Positions 15,001 through 27,200 of a DNA stretch of 64,000 nucleotides are shown here, piece by piece; positions within the stretch are counted from its first letter, which is position 1; the number at the start of each line of letters is the position of its first letter. The notes beneath the pieces are model-generated. The model searched no databases. It saw only the letters and a list, made by a program, of their open reading frames with translations, and was not told the origin of the DNA. Position numbers and translations under genes: made by a program. Source of the stretch: Cloeon dipterum (taxonomy: Eukaryota > Arthropoda > Insecta > Ephemeroptera > Baetidae); the NCBI RefSeq assembly GCF_949628265.1, contig NC_088790.1, forward strand, positions 8,808,545 through 8,872,544, read 5' to 3'.

Positions 15001-17560
15001 CGAGAACCATAACCAAATCCGCAGGAGAAAGAAATTTTTCCACAGTGTAGCACACGGACTGATGAAAATACATATTATTTCCCGATACATAGAAGAGATT
15101 AGAGAGTCATTACTATTTTGATTTCGTCGTTTTCTAAATGTCATTTTTTTCAAAAGAGATGTTTTAAAATGCTCTATTATATTACATTTAAAGTAATATA
15201 TATATAAATGAATAAGGAAAAAAATCTGGGTTGAATTTAATTTATAAAATTGATTTTACTATGGTTATATACATAGAAAATATGGCTTAATTTTTAGCTC
15301 TCCATTCTTTGATGTTCGCCTATGAGAGCAGCCACAATAAAATCAATTTATTGATATATATTTTACGATAATTTTTGTTTCCTGTTTGAGGTTAATCCCA
15401 TAAAAATTACACTAACACGAATTAAAACGAACCCGGTTTGATGAGTAAAAAAAGTCGGCTCCAAAATTATGGTTGATGCTATAAAGCGCATAAGGCGCAA
15501 GCCTGGAGCGCAATCCTTCAATAACAAGGGGCTCCGCCTGTTGTCACCCTACATATCTGATGAACTTTTAGGGACATTTTTACGACGGTTCACGGCACTC
15601 CAATTTTTACATTTAGTGGCTGAACTTCCAATAATGAGATATAATAAAGGAGACTGGCTTTACATAGCATAAGTCTTTTTTTCATTTTTTCATTTACGGG
15701 ATTAAAACTCACTTTAAAAGGTGGCATTAATTTTCAACAAATTAAAAATAGCAACAAAATAAAAAATTAAATTAAATTTTAATTTTTAAAAGAATTTTTA
15801 AACTCAGAAAAAATGCTGATCGTTTTGCTATCCGCATTTCTCTTAATGTCTTGGTCACATTTATCAATTCAATTCAATTCGTTTTTATTTCTCCAAACAA
15901 GTCATATTATTTTACAAGCATTTAAAGTCAAGAAAATCACGCTAGGAGAAATAAGGCATTTGTAGTGCTAGCGAACAACTCGCTGAAACTCGTGAATAAA
16001 ATAGTAGCAAAATTATTCCCATCAATAATGGCAAATAAATTCTCCACAATGGTTAAAATTGTCATAAATTCAAATACAGTTACGAGGAAGGATATTGGCT
16101 ATTAGCTTCGTAGTCCATATTTATTCGTGTCAAATTTTCCCAGGAAAAATATTGTCATATGCTATTAAAAAATTAATCAGGACCCCAGTCCAGCACCAAT
16201 CTTATCTAGACAGGGTTTTTGTGGCTATTATTTATAAATATGTTAAATTAATTTTAATGCCACTTTTACACATTACAAAAACGTTGGTGTCATTAGGTAC
16301 GTCCCAATGATTGTTAATGATAAAATAATATTGGTGTCGTTGGTGGAAGATCATAAAATTGGAAACTATTTTTTAAAACTGTTGTTCAATCAAGGATACA
16401 GCAATACCAAAAACCAACTAAGTGTCCCAAAAATCACTTTATTTAATGACTGTGAGAAAAGTGAGACATTTTTGTCTTTTTTTTTGTAAATCCTTTTCCA
16501 AGCTTTCAATCGTTGTGATAGTGCTTGACGATTAACCATTTTTAAAAAATTAAATTCTCAAAGGAAATGTCGAAAATTCAGTCCTAACTTTAATAAAGTA
16601 CCATATTTGTAAGTTTCTAATTCATAATGCTTGGTAAAATTGTTTAAAACTTCAAGTTCATTTTAATATGATTAGCAGCAGCCACTTGCCCGCACCGACC
16701 TAAGCAAAAATATTTACGAGTCGGAATGGTAGGCCACCTGCGCTGAAATACTGTTTGGCGGCACAGTTTCCCTATCTATTCAAGGCGTTGTAACTGCAAG
16801 ATTTCAAAGTATTATTTTTTATGTCATTGACTTTTACCAGGGATTCGTCCTCTAAGGCAGGGTCTTGGTAACTTGTTTAACATAGGTGCTACCCTTTTAC
16901 GCATAACTTGAATTTGATATATTGTGAAATTTGAACGCATTTATATCAAATCGTGAAGAAAACGTAAGTTTAATTCAAGCAATATTATTGTCAAATCCCT
17001 TGATTTTACTTTGTACAGCATGTGCCAAAAATTAGGAAGCAAGGAAGCGAATGAATAGTCGGAGTGTGAATTTGGAGTATGTTTTTATTAGAAAATTTAC
17101 CCTTACACATTGAATGTAATTATTTATGTTCTTCTATTTGAAATAAAATACACGTCATTAAAATAAAAGGTAATAATATAATATGTGTATGCGTATAATC
17201 ATAATGGGCGTGGCGGCATTTAGCAATGGGCCACTGCAATAAAGTGTTACATTTATTTGCCTTATGTGTTCCATCACCAAAACAAATTAACCATGAGTGT
17301 GTGCGCGTCTTTTTTAACTCGACATATCGTATTAATTTATGCCATATAATCGTCGCACTCAATCTATCGACCGACTTCTTTCTTAAAACAGATCAGAGAG
17401 CGAGCATTTTTTCCTTTCAAACACGAAAAAAGAACAGATAGAGTGACATAATTTCTGCGTTATTATTGCTCAAGTTTTTCATGGGCGACTTAATGGACTA
17501 ATATAACGTAATAACAGCATAATTCGTGATAACAGTGGTGATAAAATCGACCATAATCAA
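1..17560. other. gene-poor region, no supported gene
   Basis: I see no open reading frame here with a recognisable domain and no run of exons with matching splice phases. Open frames reach 185 codons (8714-9271 plus) but look compositionally random. The stretch mixes AT-rich homeodomain-like words (TAATTA, TTTATGG), CpG-rich patches and simple repeats: a CT run near 7158-7175, a CA run near 7427-7438 and A/T tracts. It could be intergenic DNA or an intron or regulatory domain of a gene lying mostly outside the window. No tRNA or rRNA was recognised. Confidence 0.5.
7153..7176. repeat. CT microsatellite
   Basis: A short run dominated by TTCTTTCTCTCTCT in otherwise unique sequence. It is a simple repeat; on the other strand it is a GAGA-type tract, which in insects can act as a chromatin element, but nothing else here supports that. 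Confidence 0.6.
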
Positions 17561-17630
17561 CAACTTTCGGAGCTTTTTTATATTCTATTTACACCTGGTG
17601 ATGTTAAGTACTGTACACGTCTTGTTTCAG

Positions 17631-17756
17631 GCGCCAAACACTCCTCGCGGAATAAAATTAAGTATACCTCCTCAGGCTGGCGACATAATATCGAGACAAG
17701 AGCATGGAGAATTTACATACCAGCCTGGCACAAGAAAATATTTTTACTGTAAATAA
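17631..17756 (+). CDS. possible terminal exon of an unrecognised gene
   Basis: A good acceptor (CTTGTTTCAG) is followed by 41 in-frame codons ending in TAA. The peptide begins APNTPRGIKL and continues through PPQAGDIISRQEHGEF to a C-terminal YFYCK. Its polar, mixed composition is more protein-like than the surrounding frames. I do not recognise it and found no matching upstream exon in the preceding 17 kb, so it may be a chance frame or the last exon of a gene with distant exons. There is no clear poly(A) signal directly after it. Confidence 0.2.
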   Translation, partial: APNTPRGIKLSIPPQAGDIISRQEHGEFTYQPGTRKYFYCK

Positions 17757-17859
17757 TAATATTTCGCTAAAGCTAAGTGAGCACATATCGTCATCATTAG
17801 GGCTACAAAAATATTAATTAATTAATTAACAGACTTTGGGATAAAATACAATGCAATGC

Positions 17860-18165
17860 GTGGGACCAGCACTGTCTATCGGACTCTGATCCTATCTAAC
17901 AGATCAGAATTTAAATTCTCAAGAGAGGAAAAGGCTGCAAAAATTTAAATTCTAGACCCACACCTTGAGGGATAAGTTTTCCCGGTAACAGGGCTGCTAA
18001 CCCTCTTGTGTCAGACAGCATATACTTTTCCTCTTAACTAAAGGAGAGTGCTGGCCCCAGTTCGGCGGCTGCATTCAGCCGGGGCTTTCTGGGGAGGGAC
18101 CCTGAGGGTGGTGTATGTACAAAAGGCGCCCCGACATCGAGCTTCACTCACACATTCGAATGCTA
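17860..18165. repeat. repeat-like GC-richer block
   Basis: A sharply bounded stretch of about 300 bp, richer in GC than its flanks. It contains pieces such as GGCTGCTAACCCTCTTG and CAGCCGGGGCTTTCTGGGG and has no open frame. It looks like a SINE- or transposon-derived fragment just beyond the 3' end of PDSS1. No terminal repeat, target duplication or family could be established by eye. Confidence 0.25.
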
Positions 18166-18213
18166 ACTCATCTCACACGCAACTGAGGTGAACCAATCGA
18201 TTCAATGATATAA

Positions 18214-18223
18214 TTTATTTATT
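18214..18223 (-). terminator. PDSS1 polyadenylation signal
   Basis: On the minus strand two overlapping AATAAA hexamers (AATAAATAAA) begin 16 bases after the PDSS1 stop codon. This implies a very short 3' UTR. Confidence 0.6.
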
Positions 18224-18238
18224 TAAAGCTGTTGCTGT

Positions 18239-21200
18239 CTACTTCATCCTATTGATGATCATGTCGGCGGCCGTGACAAGTGCCTTCTGGAAGGGCGACT
18301 CGGCTAGCGAGTTGGCCAGTCTGGTCGCTTCCATGTTGTACTTGCGCGCCAGGAAGCGCGTCTGCTCCAGACCGTTCGACTTGTGCACCAGCTCGAAGGC
18401 TCGCTCAGGGTCACCAGGCTCCTCGAAACGACGCATGATCATCGGGTTTAACTCAGGGTACTGCAAAACAAATTGTTTCATTAGGGATTGGTAAAAAAAG
18501 ACAATTAAACAAAATATTTTCAGTGCTTATCAGTGCTCATTGTCAACACCAACCAATAAGTATAATTTGTTGTCACAATCGTTTAAAGATATTTGGCAAC
18601 GTGCCGCTAATCCTGCTTATACATTTTAAGATAAGAAGTATCATGATAGGATTTAAATGGCTGCAATATTCATAGTTTGAATATTATCGCGATTTAAAGA
18701 CTACTGAGAGGCTCTAACATAGCAATCTGACCACAGTGGCTTACAGCAGATTGTAGTTACACCAGGCCCAAAAAGATAGATTTTTGCAAAAGCGAGTGAA
18801 AATCATTACAGCAGGAAATTTAAATAGTCCTTGGTTGGATGAAAAATTGCAAAGTTGCCCTGCGACGCCGAGAAATGGACCGATTTGGATCTGATTATGT
18901 TGCTACCCAACCTAAAAAAGTATGAGTATTTAAATTCTAGGGTCGGATTTTTGCTTTTCAGCATCAGATGTGCATATACGATTTTATCTAATATTTTTTC
19001 TATTCTACAAACATTTTTTACGTTTTGATCGCGAATGAATGTAATCCACAAATTTCAACATATTTTGAAACTGAAAATTTAAAAGTTTTTGCAACGGGTA
19101 TCAATGCGTAATTGTACACTATTGTTATCTGTCAAAATCGGTGCAAATTCCAACAAGAATTCAATAATTTTAACTAATAACCTTTTCACAAGCAAAGAGG
19201 ACGGGTGCCGTGGCCAGACCGGCTTTGAGGTCGTTCATAGCCGGCTTGCCAAGCGTTTCTGTGCTGCTGATGAAATCGATGAGGTCGTCCACCAGCTGGA
19301 AGGCAAGTCCCACGTTCCTGCCGTACTGGAACGCAACGTCGGCGATCGACTCGTCCGCCCCTCCTAGCATCACCACCTGCGGAAAAGCAAATTAGAATTA
19401 GTCACCTAAACTTCTTTGTCTTTCTTAGGCTTGACTCACAGCTTTGAGCGAGTTGGCCGTCAGACTGGCCGTCTTGCGGTAGGTCTTGGTGAGGTAGTGC
19501 GCAAACCTCTCGTTCTCAGTCTCCTTGGAACCAAGCTGCATGAACTCGCCCTGCACCAGGTCGGTCAGCACCTTTAGCGGAAAAATGATGATTAGAAGAT
19601 CTTTTGACTTTTGCAATTACTAAAGCTAACTCACCATACTGAGCACTTGGGTAACGTCGGGGTTTCTGAGACGCGCGATCATCTGCGAGGCCACAGACAG
19701 GATGAAGTCTCCAGCGATCGTCACCTGCGACAGTCAAAGAAAAGGTCAAAATCGTTTGCCATGAACTGGAGTCGAGAGCCACTAAAATGCATCGCCTGGA
19801 AATTATGGTATTTAACATGGACAGGGATTTACGTGAACATGGGTCAGCATTAGGTGAGCTAATCGTGGAGAAAATGGTAATAAAACGACTGGGTTGGGAC
19901 CTGAAAGTTTTAAGTCGGCTGGTCCACGCCACGCGGGTCAAGGTTCGCTAATATTTCTATTGCCAAAGCGAGGAGTTTCGTGTCAAGCCTTTTTCGCAGC
20001 TCCTCATTGTTGATCGAGTCCTTCGACTTTATGTGTATGCGAAGAGTATGACTTGGGGCGAATGGAAAACGGCGGAGACAAAAGGCAACTGGGCCAGTCC
20101 GAAGGTTGTCGCGCAAAGACAAAGGCGGTGCGCTCGACAAAAACGCCGCTCTCAATTGCATCATAGGGAAAAATTAAACTGTAGCCCAGACAAATAAAAA
20201 GCTCGTCACTTCCTCCGCCTCTGATTTGGAGGACACCCACCAACTCATAGTCGCTAATGTATTTTTTCCTTCCATCTATTCGGTCAAGATTGAATTTTTT
20301 CAAGTAGACCATTTTTTTGGGGAGACGCCGTTTTTGAAAGCAAAGCTGATAGCTTTGAATATAATTAATACGGTGCTCTTGGACCGCTCTCATTTCGGAT
20401 CGAAGGACGACAGCATGTGTCAGCTGGCGATTGTGCTGTGCACTGGCCTCAAACTCGCGCGAGTTGTGCGCCAACTTTTTATTTCTGCGCCCGCCGCTCG
20501 ACAAAAGATGCGGTCTCTTTTTGCACTGAAAGTGGGCAGCAGCATTTCATTTGCGTGTCGCTCGCGTAATTACAAAAGCAAGCAAGCCAGCGATACTGCT
20601 TCATTTCGGCGGCTTGTGAGTGAAGTGGGAGCAGAGAAACCAACCGGCGAGCAGTAGCAGCCAATCGCTTCGGTATTGCATTCGGGGAAACTGCCAGCCA
20701 CTATATAGAAAGCCGCAAGTGTGCCAGCTGAGCCAACGGTTCATTCAATCGCCTCGATATTGCATTCCGAGACCGAATTCTATAAATCTTGGTCAGCCTA
20801 ATTTTTAATTTTGCACCAGTCCGAAAAAGGAATTGTATGAAATTTTCAAAAAATTCTGGGAATGATATAAGGCGACGAATAACTCGTGAGAAATTTCAGA
20901 AGGTGGGATTGCGGCCCAGGAACTATCAAAGACAGGCATGATCCGTGAGAATTTCGAAGAAAATGCGTGAAAAATTCGATTTTCTTGCGTCAAACCCGGA
21001 AAAATCGTTTTTTCAATTCATATATGTAGCGACTGGAAGACAAAGCGCTACGTTTTTTCCCGGAAAAAATGCAGCCTAGAACGGATGAGAGGCGATTGAC
21101 GTTTTTCCTACGGCACAACGACCGCGCCATTCACAAACACGAGCGCGTCTGTGGGTCAAGTTGTGCAAATTGTTACGCCAAACAAATCCTCGCACGGCAG

Positions 21201-24200
21201 AGAGGAGCATTTAGAGCAGGCTGCCTGCCACTTTTCTTTCTCCCTCGCGTGTCGGGCCGATTGACCCATTCTCTCGCTGTTGGTCCCTCTGTCGCGGCCA
21301 GACTGAGTGATTTTTGAATGAAACAAGCAACTAGCCCGCGGCCAGCCCACACCTATCCGCAGTGTGTGCCAATATTTACCTTATGGAACGCACGTGTGCG
21401 TGGCTGCACTCGCAAAACGCACCTGAGCTTCAGCTAATCGCGTTTGCTCAACTTTAATCTCTGCATTGCTACACATCCTCTCAAAACAAGCAACATTCCA
21501 AAGATATATTTTTGCAAAACTCAAAAGACTTGGTTTATTTTTCTAGTCGGCTTGACATACAGAGAAAAAAGGCACTGTGATGGCCTCAAAAAGCCAACAA
21601 GTGCCACTTTTCCGACCTAAGAATTTTTCCACACTTGTTAAGAAATAATTAATATACTGGATTTTTGTCTGTATGTGACACGAGTTTCGATTTCTTTCGA
21701 ATGTGAATTGCAACTTAGTCAAGAGTAATCTAGCTGATTTAATTATTCAGGAATTTGCCTTTTATCTAGAACTACGATGCAACTTTCGCGTACCCAAGCA
21801 TTAATTCGGGCCGCAGGACAGAACTCCCCAGTAGTTACCCTTCCGGTGGAGCCGTGCCCTGTCGGGATTATTTCTGACAGCACCAACTTTAATTAGTACC
21901 TAAAGTTGGAAATGGAAGATTTAAAATTTACGTTAAAAGAATTACTTATCAGAACAGAAGATGAATTAAATTATTATTAATATTTAATTTAGAAAACAAG
22001 GCCGAGGGTATGCGAGGGACCAATAGTTTCACAACACTTTTACAATGGACAAATAAATATCCTTTCAAAATCAAATCCAGGTGTCCGAAGATGCACTGCT
22101 TTAGAATGAAAAATTGTTTTGCCAACCAGGAAGATTACTTTGGCAATTGAAAATATTCTGACACAAAGAGCTTTGATGTATTTCTAGAGTAAACACGTTT
22201 TGCTCCCCGAGGAGATTACTTTTTGCAGGTGAAAAAATATTCTTAGAAATAGCGTGTTTAGCAATTTAGATTTAAATCCATTGTGGTACCATGAGGGATT
22301 ACTTAATGTGGAATGAGCAATATTCTTGAAAATAAAGTGTTTGGAAATTTCCACTCGTGTTGGTAGCATAAGGGATTCACACGAGTACACGCTGGTCCAG
22401 TCAGTGCGCTGTGACGAAATTTAGCGCGACAGCACGCACGTGCACACTGCCCGTTGGTGGTGAATGAGCAGAATCCGCGCGCCAGACAGCCGGCCAGTCC
22501 AACGAGAAAAGTGCGAAAAAGCCGCGCGACTATGACTCGCTGTGACCCAGTTGCTGATGGCCAATTAATCGGCGCGAATCTGCATCTAAATTAGACACAC
22601 GGCCACGCGCACGAAAAGCAAGCATTTTTGGAGCAAGGAAAACCAGCGCAGCGAATATCATCTGGGCTCTAAACCGGTGTTTGCTCACCGATTAACACCT
22701 CGAAAATCGAGCCGTTTTCTCCATTTTTGGGTGTTTGTCTCTTTGTTTGCTCAAATAATATTCAAGATTAGAGACTATTTAGAAAGATTTTAACGGTTCT
22801 TCAACGAGTTAAAATTTTCCCGCATATTTTGTAATTCTTGTGTGTGCCGGATTCGGATAATTAAAGAAAAGTATATACATTTCTGATAAGTATATTGCTG
22901 GTCTTTGCTCGTCGAGGACAATTACACGCTGGCTAATCTACGGCCGTGACGAGAAGACAATTTTTGGTCTTGCACCGAGAAATTAGATGTTTCCTTACTT
23001 CCTTTAGACTTAAAACTGGGCGAGAGAAGGGAAGAAGTCAAGCTTGCACATTGTCTTGCCGGCAAGTTCGTGGCTTCGTCCCGATTAATTAATCGATTCT
23101 TTCTTGTCGGTACACTCTCGGTTTCGCTCCTCTCGGTCCGTTTGCTTCCTCGCGGGCACAAAGCCCACCTTCGTGCGCCGACAAAACTTTCACGATTTGG
23201 TCCACATTCGGTCACAGTTTTTCAGTTCCAGGAACGTCCTCAAGGCGGTTCCTCAGTCGCACACGCGAGAATAGATGATGATTAAAATTTCATTACAAGT
23301 TGTTTGTCGCCGCACCGAGCTGGAGCAGCGTTGTCAAGGCCCCCCTCAATCGTGTTATGCAATTTGCTTTTTGGCTTAGGTGAGATGCCATTCGCAGATA
23401 AATAATACACGACGAGCGAGGCCAACAATTGAAAATCGCACTCGCAGCCGCCTTTTCATGCTCTGCTTCAAAGTGTCGAGTGAGGAATACATTCCCATAG
23501 CAGAAATAAATTAAATTACAGCGGTAATTGCAGACCAAAAGTGGCTTTGTTTCAGAATATTTTTTAATCAAAAGGAAGGACATTAGTGAAGAAAAGAGGC
23601 ATGAGTGAAGACGGACAATTAACTGTAATTAAAGTGAAAAAATAAATCTTACATTAGATTATCAGTAATTCCTTTTAGCATGCCGTAATTTCGTTAAGGA
23701 TGGACCCAGATTTAAAATTTAAGTGGTCTCAAATTGGGCTAAAAATTGACATATTTGGATTAAATTGGTCATGTAATGTGCTAATCAAAAGACGTTCCAC
23801 ATTTCCTTGCTCTGATTGGATCGTTTTGCGGCGGATGAGAACCAAGTCGAGCGTACTAATCGAGGAGATTCCGAGAAACTTGAACGCCAGGCAGGCTGCC
23901 GCTGCGTCCGTCTGAGAGGAGAGAAGGATAAAAGCGGCACACACGGATTTCGGTTCGTCTCGGGATATTAATAATAATGCGTCTGGCCGTGCACCACAAA
24001 CCTAGCTGCATTTCCCCGCCTAAGGGGAGCTAGGCAAAGGGCGCGCAGGAGAAGGGAGGGGAGAGGCGCGCATACCTCGCCAGAGATGCACCCACCGTAT
24101 CTACATTTTTCTCGTTCCTATATTATACGAAAAGTGAAAGGTACGCAAATCGATCTGCCGCAGAAAGAAACATGGAAAATGTACGGTGATGCACATTGTT

Positions 24201-27200
24201 GCCTCATTGTTGTCGGGTGCATCCTACAGCAGAGAAAGCAGCGCATTATATAACCTAAAGCCCAGTGCAACAATTGGTTGATTGAGCCGCAGACGCAAAG
24301 GTCGCCGCCAGCCAGCTTCTGTGGCGCAACTGACTTCCTTCATCCGGCTCAGGCCACTTTTACCGATAAACTACATAAAAACGTGATCAAAATTTCGTCG
24401 GACTAGGAAGTTTTATTCAAGAGATAATGTAGTATTGGGAGTAAGAAAAACAGAAAAGCCCTCTGATGTGCACAGTTGTCCCTAGCTTTAATTTATGGTT
24501 GAATTAATAGCTGTAAAAGTTGCAACTATCACATTTGAACAAACAGAGCAGAATCCGACAAATTACATCTAACTGTTATTTTCGACATAAAAATTGCGAC
24601 AATCTTACACTTCGGGGAGCTTAAGTGTGCACTAAAAATCAACTTTTACTTTTTCAATAATAAATTCAATTTCCAACTGGTTAAATTGCTCCCTCAGTTC
24701 TCTAGGGCTGACATTCTTGGAACTTGTAAACATTGCGCAAAAACCATTGATACTTTGCGGTATACTAAGCACTGCTAGAATTTTTTTAATATTTCTTTTT
24801 CCCACGCCGCGGCCGAGTTGTAAAAGACGTGATGTAATACGTATATATCCAGCTCCTATTGGGTCTGGTGAAAATTGCAGAAAATAAACATCCCCGGCGC
24901 GTCGTTTGATCGGCAGCAGCCGGTTACAGCACACAAGTTGTGACTGAAACGAGACAACTTTTACTTTCGTTCAAAGCCGCTTTAAAACGCCGCAACGCTG
25001 GATTCACTCGCCTTCGATTTTTGACACTTTTCCTTTCTTTCGTTGTTTGCGCGCTCAGACAGTTTTCTTTCGTAAGAAGAGCATTAAACCGACAAAGGAC
25101 AACGCCAAAAAATGCGGTCGACCGGGCCGCCGCTCTGGAGAAATGAGTTCTGTTGAAAATCGCTAGGTAGACGAAAGGAGTATTACATTACATTTGGGGA
25201 TGACGATTGTGGCGTCCTTGGCTTGCGTCACGAGAGAGAAAGAGCCGAGATTTCCACTGCGAGCAGATGCGAGAATTCGGTCGGGAGCAACGAGTAAAAA
25301 TGCATTGCACGTTGCGAGTGGCGTAATTATCGAGGAGAAAAACTGTATTTCATTTTTAAAGCCTACCTTCTTGTGGTCCCAGAGCGCGGGGGCGCTTGGC
25401 TTGCCCCGCCGCATGTCAGCCTGGTCTATCACGTCGTCGTGCACCAGGGACGCTGTGTGGATCATCTCAGCAATCATCGCAACGCTCCGTTGTGACGGTA
25501 GGAGTTTTCTGCACCAAAAAATACGAAAATTGCATTAATTTTTCCCCAAAGGAATTGATAAAAAATAATGCTACTGGCCAAACTAACAAATATTTCGTCA
25601 ATTTTTTCCTGTGAGATCCTTTTCCTTATTTTAGTAGCAAAGGCCTGTTGAATTTCTTCTTTAGATTCTCAAAAGAAATAAAGAGCTATTAGTTGGAGGA
25701 CTTACCCATTATGAACGTCCAAGTGGCAATTGACTGCTCTGGCCATGAGGATGGCCAGCATAGGCCGGAACGCCTTGCCCTGCCCGTCGAAATAGTACGT
25801 GGAAATGGTCTGGAGTAACTTTTGATTTGTGTTGATGGTGAGCTCCTGGCAAGACACAAGCAAACGCAATCATTAACCGCGGTACATACACAGGGCAGAA
25901 AAGATCACAACAATTGCCGCCGTCTTTAGCGTATTTTTCTGTCCTCCGCATCCACTGGCAGGCTGTAGGGCTGGCTACTTTCACCCGGCCGGTGGAATAC
26001 GAGTCTTTAATAAAGTGAAATCACGATTGAAACATAAGGCCAATCATCATCACATCGCGGATCCTGTTTCCTCCGCTCGCGGATCGCGCTCGTCCGCTTT
26101 TACCGACAGTGATTAAAATAAAACGCCCAAATGTTGCCGGAACTGGCTAATTAGTCTCCACGCGTCTTGCTCCCAATCGAATTATTTTTCAAAACGCACA
26201 TTCCAACTTGGAAAACGTAAATGAAAAGTTTCACAGGATTGGTAAATGTCCACAAAACGAAGGAAACTTTGTAAAATGAAAATAATTTAAAGCGGAAATA
26301 TTTTTATATTGGGCTTGGCATGTCAAGTCAAGCAAAGGTAAAAAATATTCTTTAGATTAGAAACTACGGACTATATTGCATTGAATTAAAAAGACAAGGG
26401 AGGCTGGGGGCGGTGGGGCTGACCTGCCGCATTCCGGCGTAGATCTCCTTGAGGTCATCCTCGAGCAGGCGGTAGGGGTCGACGGGGGCGTGGTCCTCGC
26501 GAGGAAGGGAGCCGGGGTGCTGCGTGTGCATCGTGCCCAGGGCACGCTTGGCCGTGTAGCTCTGCGCTATCGACGACGCAGAAGGCGCCACCAGCGGCGC
26601 CGCGGTCGCCGACGCTGACGAATTGCTGCTGCTACTGCATGCTTGTGTCTGTGGACAATGAGTCAATTATGAGATTTTTGAATTATCAAATTTGAAAATT
26701 GAAGGCTAAATAGATGTTTATTCAGTTATATGTTCCCCGAATACTTGCGAAATTGATTGCAAAACATGAGTTCAGGGTAAGCAGAAAATTGCAAATCGAT
26801 GATTCTTCCGGCTCAAGAAAAGAGCTACGGATGTATTCAATTTTAATTAGCCTCCTGGGTAGAAAAATCGCAACTCTTATCAGTCACAAGGTCGAATCGG
26901 CTCTCAATTTGCACTTGCGACTGCTTGCGACCGGGGGAAAATGAATTATTAATTTTCGCACTGATTTTATCTCTCGCTGAAAGTGCAAATCTGCAGGCAA
27001 TTAATGATGAATGGACGCGGTGCGCGAGGCCTGAATGGAATAGCTGCTATTTGCCGCGACCGCTGCAGACTGACTCATTAATCTAGATGAATGGCACGTG
27101 AGTATTTTGCCAATCAGACCCGTTTGTGTAGTGTTGCTCTGAGACAAAGTTCGCGCAAAGTTTTACGCGAAAATTAGGAAAGGCGGCGGAATTTGAACGG

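Noticed and set aside
15469-15672. 67-codon plus-strand frame with basic N-terminus (RIRRKPGAQSFNNKG)
   Set aside because: Could be a mobile-element scrap, but too short and without motif to name.
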